A stretch of 26,234 nucleotides of DNA from CAG-390 sp045644325 (GTDB lineage: Bacteria; Bacillota; Clostridia; Oscillospirales; CAG-272). Positions 14,362-21,110 of this stretch are shown piece by piece (positions within the stretch are counted from its first letter, which is position 1; the number at the start of each line of letters is the position of its first letter). Where the stretch lies: positions 1 to 26,234 of the forward strand of contig JAZRGT010000075.1 of NCBI GenBank assembly GCA_045644325.1, in the 5' to 3' direction. The position numbers and the translations under genes are program-made. The notes under the pieces were generated by a model. It made no database searches and had not been told where the DNA came from. It saw only the letters and a program-made list of their open reading frames with translations.

Positions 14362-14518
14362 TGAAGGAGCGAAAACCACCCCGGTGGGGCGGTTTTACTC
14401 CTTCCGGAATGCCGGCGGGGCGCCGTCATTCCGAAGCACAAAAGAGAGTTTCGCCCTCTGCGGAGGGCGACTTAAGGAACTTTTTGAAAAAAGTTCCTTA
14501 AGAATCTTCAAAAACTTT
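14362..14518 (-). repeat. Four-hairpin intergenic repeat, copy 3 (inverted)
   Basis: Reverse-complement copy: read on the minus strand, hairpin I CTTAAGGAACT, hairpin II TCGCCCTC-cgca-GAGGGCGA, hairpin III CGGAAT-GA-CGGC ... GCCG-GC-ATTCCG, hairpin IV GGAG ... CTCC around CCGCCCC/GGGGTGG. The G-U pair of hairpin III in copy 2 is a G-C pair here. Confidence 0.83.
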
Positions 14519-14527
14519 TATCAAGGT

Positions 14528-14545
14528 TATAATAGCAATTATAAT
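14528..14545 (+). promoter_or_regulatory. Possible -10 boxes for the glycerophosphodiesterase gene
   Basis: Two TATAAT boxes (14528-14533 and 14540-14545) lie 30-45 bases before the ATG. Neither has a good -35 box; the matching positions fall inside the adjoining repeat (TTTATC at 14517-14522 for the second). Tentative. Confidence 0.4.
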
Positions 14546-14573
14546 AAAATTAATCCGAAAGGAAACAAAAACA

Positions 14574-15320
14574 ATGGCAAAGACACTCACAGAACGCACA
14601 CTTATCATCGCGCACCGCGGTGCTTCCGCTTACGCGCCCGAAAACACCATGCCCGCTTACGAGCTCGCAGCTAAAATGAAGGCTGACGGTATCGAGACCG
14701 ACGTTCACTTCACCGCTGACGGCAAGATCGTTACCCTCCATGATGAAAAGATCGACCGTACCTCCAACGGTCAGGGTCTTGTTACCGAGTACACCTACGA
14801 GGAACTCCTTAACTTCGACTTCGGCCGCAAGTTCTCCCCCGATTTCAAGGGCACCAAGCTTCCCCTTATGGAAGACCTCTTCAACCTCTGCCGCGAGAAC
14901 AATATGGTTTGTAACGTAGAGATTAAGTCCGCTGACCCCGCTATGCCCGCGGCTCTCCACGCTCTCGCAGAGAAGACCGGTATGCTCGACCTCGTTATCT
15001 ACTCCTCCTTCGACCACGCGCAGCTCGAGCGTATGCTTGAGGTTAACCCCAAGGCATTCGTAGCTCCCCTTTACAGCTTCAATATGGTCAAGCCTTGGGA
15101 CTACACCGAGAATATCGGCGCACTTGCTTCCCACCCCAAGCATAACCAGCTCAAGCTCTACCCGAACTACGTTGAGAAGTGCCACGAGAAGGGCATCCGC
15201 GTTCACCCCTGGACCGTTGACGATCCCGAGATCGCAAAGTGGCTCGCCGACGAGGGCTGTGACGCAGTTATCACCAACAAGCCCGACCTTCTCCGCGAAA
15301 TTTACGGCCTTAACGACTAA
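14574..15320 (+). CDS. ugpQ: Glycerophosphodiester phosphodiesterase
   Basis: Hydrolyses glycerophosphodiesters to glycerol-3-phosphate and an alcohol, recovering products of phospholipid turnover. It has 248 residues, no signal peptide and no membrane segment, so it is a cytoplasmic UgpQ-like form rather than a secreted GlpQ. The GDPD TIM-barrel signatures are present: IIAHRGASAYAPENT (11-25) with catalytic His14 and Arg15, ETDVHFTADG (41-50) with metal-binding Glu41 and Asp43, VTLHDEKIDRTSNG (53-66) with His56, VCNVEIKS near 116-123 with the third metal ligand, and the C-terminal VHPWTVDDPE. AAAGGAAA precedes the ATG. Codon bias is strong, suggesting good expression. holA follows after 6 bases, so they are probably cotranscribed. 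Confidence 0.93.
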   Translation: MAKTLTERTLIIAHRGASAYAPENTMPAYELAAKMKADGIETDVHFTADGKIVTLHDEKIDRTSNGQGLVTEYTYEELLNFDFGRKFSPDFKGTKLPLMEDLFNLCRENNMVCNVEIKSADPAMPAALHALAEKTGMLDLVIYSSFDHAQLERMLEVNPKAFVAPLYSFNMVKPWDYTENIGALASHPKHNQLKLYPNYVEKCHEKGIRVHPWTVDDPEIAKWLADEGCDAVITNKPDLLREIYGLND

Positions 15321-15326
15321 TTTCCA

Positions 15327-16349
15327 ATGAAAGAAATCATCACCGAGGCGCAGTTCCGCCGAAATATCAAAACGCCCGATGCGGCTTACATATTCTTCGG
15401 CGACGAGGATTACCTCAAGGGGAACGCGCTCTCGGTGGCGAAGAGCGAGCTTGTGTCCCCCGAGGCGGAGATGTTTGACTACGTTCGCATCGAGCAGGCG
15501 GATTTTTCGCCAGAAAGCGTGTCAGCCGCGCTCGCCGCACCCCCGATGTTCGGGGAATACAAGCTCGTTGTCGCATCCCTCGCCTTCACCGACCTACGTG
15601 CCGCCGAGATAAACGCGCTCTGCGAGATCCTCGGCTCGCTCGAGGACGAATCGGGAAACGTGTTCATCATCTCGATTCCCGCGGGCGGTATCAATGTGGG
15701 AACGCCGAAAAAGATATCGTCTGAACTCAAAAAGCTCTGCGAATACGCGCAGGGCGTGCGGTTTGATCGCGTCCCTGCGGGCAAGCTTGCGGGATGGTGC
15801 GCGCGCCACTTCAAGGAAAACGGAGTGGACGCCGATCCCCGCATCTGCGCCGCGACCGTTGATTTTTGCGGCACCGATATGTTCACCCTCGCCTCCGAGA
15901 TCGACAAGATCTCGTACCTCGTCCTCGCTCGGGGACGTAAGGCTGTTATGGAAGAGGACATCCGCGAGGCGGCGTGCGCGACCGAGGAATTCGATTCCTT
16001 CGCGCTTGCCAATGCCATCCTTGCGCGAAATATCCCGACCGCACTTGCCGTGCTTGACAAGATGAAGGCGGAAAAAGCCGAGCCCGTCCGTATTATGGCG
16101 GAGCTCATCCGCGTTATCTGCGATATGAACACGATCCTTGCGTGCCAAACTGCGGGTATGAATCAGAACGACATCGCCGCCGCGACGGGCATCAAGCCCT
16201 ATCCGCTGGCGAAGTACATCGGAGCGATGAAGAATATCGGCGCCGACGCCCTTACGCGCACGCTCGATCTTTGCACCGCCGCCGACGCCCAGACCAAAGG
16301 CTACGGCAAAGGCTACGTTCCGATTGAGCAGCTTATTTGTTCGATATAA
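15327..16349 (+). CDS. holA: DNA polymerase III, delta subunit
   Basis: The delta subunit is the wrench of the clamp loader: it opens the beta sliding clamp for loading on DNA. The 340-residue length is typical for Firmicutes HolA. The N-terminal domain shows AYIFFGDEDYLKGNALSV (19-36), the characteristic strand-loop-helix corresponding to a degenerate P-loop. KLAGWCARHFKENG and TLASEIDKISYL in the middle are family-typical, and the C-terminal helical collar includes RIMAELIRVICDMNTIL and IGAMKNIGADALTRTLDLC. There is no clear ribosome site, only 6 bases after the preceding stop, so translation probably depends on reinitiation. A hairpin begins 2 bases after the TAA stop. Confidence 0.9.
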   Translation: MKEIITEAQFRRNIKTPDAAYIFFGDEDYLKGNALSVAKSELVSPEAEMFDYVRIEQADFSPESVSAALAAPPMFGEYKLVVASLAFTDLRAAEINALCEILGSLEDESGNVFIISIPAGGINVGTPKKISSELKKLCEYAQGVRFDRVPAGKLAGWCARHFKENGVDADPRICAATVDFCGTDMFTLASEIDKISYLVLARGRKAVMEEDIREAACATEEFDSFALANAILARNIPTALAVLDKMKAEKAEPVRIMAELIRVICDMNTILACQTAGMNQNDIAAATGIKPYPLAKYIGAMKNIGADALTRTLDLCTAADAQTKGYGKGYVPIEQLICSI

Positions 16350-16386
16350 AACGGGCTGAGTCATTATCTATAGCGTACTCAGCCCG
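16348..16386 (-). terminator. Left hairpin of the inverted element, outward-facing terminator-like
   Basis: CGGGCTGAGT / ACTCAGCCCG (16352-16361 with 16377-16386) and a 15-base loop. The U-run (UUUU, from AAAA at 16348-16351) follows the stem on the minus strand, reading out of the element towards holA. On the plus strand no U-run follows, so it is a weak terminator for holA itself. Confidence 0.5.
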
Positions 16387-16926
16387 AAGTAAAAAATTAA
16401 CAATGTAATAAGAAGCAGAATAAGGATAATTTTCGAATTTTAATAATAAGTTTGTACGCTTTTCCATTCTGCAGTACAGACTTCGGTCTCCTCATCCGTC
16501 AGCCTTCGGCTGCCACCTTCCCCGCTGGGGAAGGCTTTTTTAGCAAGTGCGAACATTAATTGCAGCGATAGAGTTGTACGAAAACTCTTGTAAAATGCTC
16601 GTAAAATATTCTGGCTTGAAACTTACTCTAAAAACTGTAACACAAATGTTTTATGTTTTCACCATCAGTTTTCTATTGTTAAACCGGGGGACGATGTTTA
16701 GAAATACCAAGCGAGACTATAAATAAGCCTTCCCCAGCGGGGAAGGTGGCAGCCGAAGGCTGACGGATGAGGAGACCGAAGTCTGTACTGCAGCGAGGAC
16801 AAGCGTATATGTTTTTTAATTTAAACTTGAATTTTCGCCGAGGCGAAAATCTTCCTTATATTTTACCTATCATAGGTTTTACTTAATATTCGAGGCTGGG
16901 TACACTAAAATAAGCGACTCAGCCTC
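16352..16926. repeat. Large nested inverted-repeat element without coding capacity
   Basis: Outermost are two related hairpins in opposite orientation (16352-16386 and 16892-16926). Inside lies a 69-bp inverted repeat, identical by eye (16469-16537 and 16725-16793, beginning CTGCAGTACAGACTTCGG), extended imperfectly to 16455 and 16807. Each arm itself contains small hairpins (CAGCCTTCGGCTG; CCTTCCCC-gct-GGGGAAGG). The centre (16538-16724) is AT-rich with no gene. A non-autonomous mobile element or two inverted copies of a dispersed repeat fit best. No target duplication was identified. Confidence 0.8.
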
Positions 16927-16931
16927 TTTTT
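16892..16931 (+). terminator. Right hairpin of the inverted element, outward-facing terminator-like
   Basis: GAGGCTGGGT / ACTCAGCCTC (16892-16901 with 16917-16926; one G-U pair) followed by TTTTT (16927-16931) on the plus strand. It lies 5 bases past the stop of the minus-strand PHP gene. Confidence 0.65.
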
Positions 16932-16935
16932 ATAT

Positions 16936-17964
16936 TTACTTCAATTCGTCAAGGAAATACGCTCTGGTATTTGCGTACTTACCGTTCTTATCCTTAACGG
17001 TAATGCGGAAATATTGATCGGTGGGCAGTATTTCGAATGACGCTTCGGTGACGAATTCGTCGTTTTTGACCTCGTTTGTACGGGCGCGGCGGCGACCTGC
17101 GGTGTAATAGTGGACTGCGTCGGCTTCGGAGCATTTGATATAGACCTTGCCGTCTTCGTAGTAAAGCTCGTGGATCTCGGGACCCGACGACGCGTAGCAT
17201 TCGCCGCGCTCGATCGCACCGAGAATGTTTTCGTGAGTCAGCGATTCAGCCTTGACCATCGTCCACGCCTTGAAGAAATGGATGGTGCTGTGGTTATCGT
17301 CACCGCCGACGCAGGCGATTCGCATTCCCGTGCGGAGCATCTGGTCGTAGACGTAGGGGGTGTAGTCCATATCCGAGCCGCGGTTCGATGCGCCGTTATT
17401 TATCTCAAGCATATTGAGATTTTCGAGCTTTGAGTAGGTCTCGTAGGTGTTGAGCGACCAGTTGGGGTGGTTGTAGCAGACGAGGAAGCCGTTGTCGCGG
17501 GCGGTCTTGATGATCTCATTGATACACTCGATCGACCAGACCTTTTCGTAGTCGGGAGTGCCGACGTATTCGGGCTCACCGAGAAGATCCTTTTGCTTCT
17601 GCCCGATGAACTTCGGATTGAAGCAAATATGCTTTTTATTGTGCGGATCCTTCGAGTAGAGATTGAGGTGCATCTGCTCGACGTCGCCGAAGAAGGTGGG
17701 CTTGCCCTCATAGAAGGAGTGCGCGGGCTTCGCGTAGTTTCCGATAGCGTATTCGTATGAGGTCAGTGCGAGAAAATCTTCGTCGTTGAGATGGGTGAAG
17801 TCAAAGAGTGCTTCGTGCTCGGTGTACGCGATCGCGTGGTAGCCGTGCTTTTTGTATAATTCCTTCAGCTCCTCGGGCGTCTGTTGACCGTCCGAGCAGG
17901 TCGAATGGCTGTGCATATTTACTTTATAGAAATTGCCGCTCTCGGGCAAAAGATACTGTTTCAT
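16936..17964 (-). CDS. PHP-domain metal-dependent phosphoesterase-like protein
   Basis: A 342-residue cytoplasmic protein of the PHP (polymerase and histidinol phosphatase) superfamily, a TIM-like barrel that binds two or three metals and hydrolyses phosphoesters. Motif I is NMHSHSTCSDG (16-26, His18 and His20), motif II is YTEHE (47-51, His50), later motifs include CYNHPNWSLNTYE (the NHP histidine) and CVGGDDNHS (the DxH of the last motif). The last ~70 residues (GRRRARTNEV onward) form a beta-rich extra domain seen in CehA/McbA-type members. No signal peptide. GGAGG precedes the ATG and a promoter (17994-18022) separates it from the upstream four-gene operon. The substrate is unknown; a link to the neighbouring sugar genes is only positional. 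Confidence 0.85.
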   Translation of the reverse strand: MKQYLLPESGNFYKVNMHSHSTCSDGQQTPEELKELYKKHGYHAIAYTEHEALFDFTHLNDEDFLALTSYEYAIGNYAKPAHSFYEGKPTFFGDVEQMHLNLYSKDPHNKKHICFNPKFIGQKQKDLLGEPEYVGTPDYEKVWSIECINEIIKTARDNGFLVCYNHPNWSLNTYETYSKLENLNMLEINNGASNRGSDMDYTPYVYDQMLRTGMRIACVGGDDNHSTIHFFKAWTMVKAESLTHENILGAIERGECYASSGPEIHELYYEDGKVYIKCSEADAVHYYTAGRRRARTNEVKNDEFVTEASFEILPTDQYFRITVKDKNGKYANTRAYFLDELK

Positions 17965-17993
17965 AGTTGAACCTCCGCTTGGGATTTTTTATA

Positions 17994-18022
17994 ATTCTAC
18001 CACTCCGAGCGGCAAAAGTCAA
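17994..18022 (-). promoter_or_regulatory. Promoter of the PHP-domain gene
   Basis: On the minus strand: TTGACT (18022-18017), a 17-base spacer, TAGAAT (17999-17994), about 30 bases upstream of the ATG. Confidence 0.75.
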
Positions 18023-18054
18023 GTATTCTCACGGAAAAACATGAATGAAGAGCA

Positions 18055-18102
18055 AAAAACACCGTCCGATGCTTCGTCAAAGGCACATCGGACGGTGTTT
18101 TT
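18055..18102 (-). terminator. Terminator of the four-gene TIM-barrel/beta-helix operon
   Basis: A 17-bp stem AAAAACACCGTCCGATG with its complement (18086-18102) and a 14-base loop. On the minus strand a U-run closes it, 6 bases after the stop codon of the last gene. Confidence 0.92.
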
Positions 18103-18108
18103 ATTGTT

Positions 18109-18981
18109 TTAGAGCGAGGTCTTGGAGACCAGATGCTTTGCTCTCTTGACCATGAACTCGACCGCGGTGGGGAAGAATTCATTGTCGAAGCCCTTGAGGA
18201 AGGCGTCAGCCTCGTAGGTGAATTCGCCGTCGTACTTGATATCCTCGAACGCCTTCATAATGTTATCCCAGTTCATCATACCGAGTCCGGGGATGGTGTG
18301 GCGGTCGCCCTGATAATCGTTGTCGTGGAGGTGAACCGACTTGAGTCTGTCGTGGCCGAGAATGCGGATGGTGTCCTCTGCCTCCTCGCCGACGAGCGAG
18401 CAATGTCCGACGTCGAGACAAGCAACTACCCACTCGCTGTCGATAGCGTCGATGAGCGCGGCGTGATCCTTCGCGAATCCCGCAACGTCGGTGCAGATGC
18501 ACTTTCTCTTTACTTCCTTCTGCCACATATTCTCAAGCGCGATCTTTACGCCGAGATTGCGTGCAAGCGGGATGAGCGACTTGTAATACTGAATGTTGAG
18601 CTCGTTGATCTCATCCTCGTGGCCGAGATAGGGCATCCAATGGAGGGGATGAACAACGGCGATCTTAACGCCCATCATCGCGCTGATCTCGAGCGACTGC
18701 TCAACGCGGGGCTTTGCGATATTTTCGCGGATATTTTCGTCCGCCCAAGCAAAGGAGAAGGGCGCGTGCGACTGGTTGAAGATGATGCCGTTGGCATCGC
18801 AAAAAGCGCGGCGCTCCTCGACGAGCTTTCTCCAATCGCCTGCAATATAGGGGCTGTCGTCGCGGATCATCTCGAAGAGCGAGAGATCGAGGCAATCGTA
18901 GCCCGCGTTTTTAAGGGTAAGAACTCCCTGTTCGAATCCGAGTCTGCCAACTGCGTGGCCTGTCTGTGTTGAAATAAGCAT
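18109..18981 (-). CDS. Sugar phosphate isomerase/epimerase-like TIM-barrel protein (290 aa)
   Basis: A cytoplasmic protein of the xylose-isomerase-like TIM-barrel superfamily (AP_endonuc_2 fold), which includes sugar isomerases, epimerases and endonuclease IV. Signatures: GYDCLDLSLFE (28-38) after the first strand; NQSHAPFSF; KIAVVHPLHW; KIALENMW with the metal-binding glutamate; WVVACLDVGHCSLVG with the Asp and His ligands; SVHLHDNDYQGDRHTIPGLG with further metal ligands; EFTYEAD near the end. The chemistry cannot be read from sequence. AAAGGA precedes the ATG. It is the last gene of a minus-strand operon 20 bases after a beta-helix lipoprotein gene, and a terminator follows the stop. It is a distant paralogue of the first gene in the operon. 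Confidence 0.87.
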   Translation of the reverse strand: MLISTQTGHAVGRLGFEQGVLTLKNAGYDCLDLSLFEMIRDDSPYIAGDWRKLVEERRAFCDANGIIFNQSHAPFSFAWADENIRENIAKPRVEQSLEISAMMGVKIAVVHPLHWMPYLGHEDEINELNIQYYKSLIPLARNLGVKIALENMWQKEVKRKCICTDVAGFAKDHAALIDAIDSEWVVACLDVGHCSLVGEEAEDTIRILGHDRLKSVHLHDNDYQGDRHTIPGLGMMNWDNIMKAFEDIKYDGEFTYEADAFLKGFDNEFFPTAVEFMVKRAKHLVSKTSL

Positions 18982-19001
18982 AATATTTATTCCTTTCTGC
19001 G

Positions 19002-21041
19002 TTAATTTTTCGTAAAGATCGCTTTCAGTTCAAGCGGTTTTGATATTTTTATACTTCCGGTATTATCGAGTATTCCGTCAGCGGTCTGCCACGAGGAGAA
19101 CGTGTAGCCCTCATTCGGGATGACCTCGACTATAATATTGCCCTCGCCATCGCCCGAGAGCTCGATCCTGCCGCCCTCTGCGGCGATGATCTTATGTGTG
19201 TTTTTTGTTGTGAATATGAGTCTTGTTTCCGTGCCGTTCGGTTGTCTGATCGAAATGTATTTTGAGATCAGCTCCGATCGGACCGTATAAGTCTCTGCCC
19301 TCTCCCCTTCGAAGCACATCTGAGTAACGAGTCCCTTTACACCGTCCGAGGAGTTTTTGAACGTACATTCGCCAAGATCGATATTGTTATTTTCAAACTT
19401 GTAGCCGAAAACACGGTAAAGCTTGAAGATATAGTCGGAAAACGTCGGCTGTCCGCCGTAGGTGACGCTGTTGTTGCAAAAGCTGATGTTGCCGAAATAG
19501 TTTGTCGACTTGAAATAACCCGTTATGCGGTAAGGCTGGGAATTATAGGTCTTCTGACGGAGAACGCCTTTTTCATAGTTAACACCGGGATTGATTCCCG
19601 TTCCGTTTGCGATAATGATCCTTTTGTCCGAGCCCTTTTCAACGATAAATTCGTTATTCGAAATATTTACGTTATGCGTGCCCGAAAGCTCGTAGGAAAA
19701 GCCGTAAGTGATCTGTTGGCCGTCGACGATGTTTTTATACGTCAGAGTGCTTGTTTTGGGGTAGAAGATGATAAAGGCGGGATCGCGATCCTCGCAGTCC
19801 TTTTGCGAATCGGCGGATGAAATGAATTTGTTTCCGCTGATCTCGACGTTTGTGATGTTTGCAAATCTGATCGCCGCGTAGGTGGGACGGTCAAAGACGT
19901 TGTTCGCGATCTTAAGGTTATCGGCAACAGCCTCGTGAGCCGTTCCGTGGTGTCCGATAGCGATATGATGACCGGGAAGCTCGTCCGAAGGACCGAAATA
20001 GCAGGAGTCGATAGTGATATTCTTGCATCCGAAGATTTCACCCTCTGCAAATCGGACAGGGGCATTCTCGTGATCGCTGTTATGCGCACCGGGATAAGAC
20101 TGCTCGATCTGAATCGTTTCGCGCGTGAACGTACCGCCCCACTCAAATCCCGCAAAGATACAGTTGCGGATAGTGACGCCATCGCATCCCGTTATCTGCA
20201 TCACATGAGAATTTTTAATATCCTTGAACACCGTATTCTCGATCGTAACGCCTCGGCTCAAGCCCAGCAGGATTGATGACGTCCCCGAGCGGTCGTTATC
20301 TATAACGCCGCCGCTGATGGTGAAGTTTGAGGAGCCGTTTCTGCCGAAATCCTTCAAATTCGTATTGAGAATACGCGGTCGGATGAGAACGGTGACCTCG
20401 CCCTTTTTGACCTTTTTTGCAAGCTCGGCGGTGTAGCCCTCGCGGGCATCGGTGAATCCCGAATACATCCTCAGCGTTACGCCGTCGCGCATGCTGATAA
20501 CCTTGATATTATAAAATCCGGGGTAGATGAAGATCTCGCCGCCGCCCTGTCGCCAGACCTTGTCGATGAGCACCTGAAGCCTCTGGCTTAGGTCGGGCAG
20601 ATTGCTCGGATTTTTGCCGGGGGTCACGCCGTACCGCGCGGCATTGATAAACTCCTCCTCGCAGGGCTTTGTCTCGAAGCTGATCGAGCAATCGTCATCG
20701 TCCGCGACGCTGACCTTGACGGTCGCCTTGTGCTCAAAGCAATCGAGAACGTAAACCTCGGTCTCGCCGGGGTTATAGGAGGTCAGGATCACGTTGCCCG
20801 TGACGCTGTCAAGCTCTGCTGTGACGACGGATTCGTCAAGCGTACGAACCGAGTGCACCGGAAAGCCCCATTCGGGATTGGGAACGACAGCGGTGGCTTT
20901 CGGCTCTGTACCGAGTACCCTTTCGGTCTCGGGCGCGGCGGTAACCGCTTCGCCCGAGGTAACTTCTGCGCCACTCTCTCCGCACCCGAAAAGAAGCGCG
21001 GCGAGGAGAACAAACATAAAAAATAATACTAACCTTTTCAT
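19002..21041 (-). CDS. Beta-helix lipoprotein B (679 aa)
   Basis: A secreted, lipid-anchored protein: signal peptide 1-19 with lipobox LLFGC and Cys20, then a short Thr/Glu-rich linker. Residues about 55-115 look like a small Ig-like (Big2-type) domain (NVILTSYNPGETEVYVLDCF). From about 125 a pectate-lyase-3-like entry (LQVLIDKVWRQGGGEIFIYP) leads into a right-handed parallel beta-helix of about 400 residues with repeated asparagine/glycine turns (NFTISGGVID, GVTIENTVFKDI, NITIDSCYFGPSDE, NVEISGNKF). A His-rich loop PGHHIAIGHHGTAHE is conserved with the neighbour. The last ~60 residues (GGRIELSGDGEGNIIVEVI onward) form an InlB B-repeat-like domain. This fold is common in polysaccharide lyases, hydrolases and epimerases; the substrate is unknown. 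It is a tandem paralogue of the next gene upstream. Confidence 0.86.
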   Translation of the reverse strand: MKRLVLFFMFVLLAALLFGCGESGAEVTSGEAVTAAPETERVLGTEPKATAVVPNPEWGFPVHSVRTLDESVVTAELDSVTGNVILTSYNPGETEVYVLDCFEHKATVKVSVADDDDCSISFETKPCEEEFINAARYGVTPGKNPSNLPDLSQRLQVLIDKVWRQGGGEIFIYPGFYNIKVISMRDGVTLRMYSGFTDAREGYTAELAKKVKKGEVTVLIRPRILNTNLKDFGRNGSSNFTISGGVIDNDRSGTSSILLGLSRGVTIENTVFKDIKNSHVMQITGCDGVTIRNCIFAGFEWGGTFTRETIQIEQSYPGAHNSDHENAPVRFAEGEIFGCKNITIDSCYFGPSDELPGHHIAIGHHGTAHEAVADNLKIANNVFDRPTYAAIRFANITNVEISGNKFISSADSQKDCEDRDPAFIIFYPKTSTLTYKNIVDGQQITYGFSYELSGTHNVNISNNEFIVEKGSDKRIIIANGTGINPGVNYEKGVLRQKTYNSQPYRITGYFKSTNYFGNISFCNNSVTYGGQPTFSDYIFKLYRVFGYKFENNNIDLGECTFKNSSDGVKGLVTQMCFEGERAETYTVRSELISKYISIRQPNGTETRLIFTTKNTHKIIAAEGGRIELSGDGEGNIIVEVIPNEGYTFSSWQTADGILDNTGSIKISKPLELKAIFTKN

Positions 21042-21055
21042 AATTTTACAGTACC

Positions 21056-21097
21056 GCAGACCGCTCGCTCTTATGGCGTGAGCCGGGATCGGTCTGC
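21056..21097 (-). other. Hairpin between the two beta-helix genes
   Basis: GCAGACCG (21056-21063) pairs with CGGTCTGC (21090-21097) across a 26-base loop. No U-run follows on the minus strand, so it is not an obvious terminator. It may stabilise or separate the two cistrons of the mRNA. Confidence 0.4.
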
Positions 21098-21110
21098 GCT
21101 GTTATACGGT

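Noticed and set aside
14074..14501. Two short plus-strand frames (91 and 62 codons) after cysE
   Set aside because: They are composed almost entirely of repeat elements and hairpins.
16352..16926. Insertion sequence
   Set aside because: There is no transposase frame between the inverted arms and no target duplication could be identified by eye.
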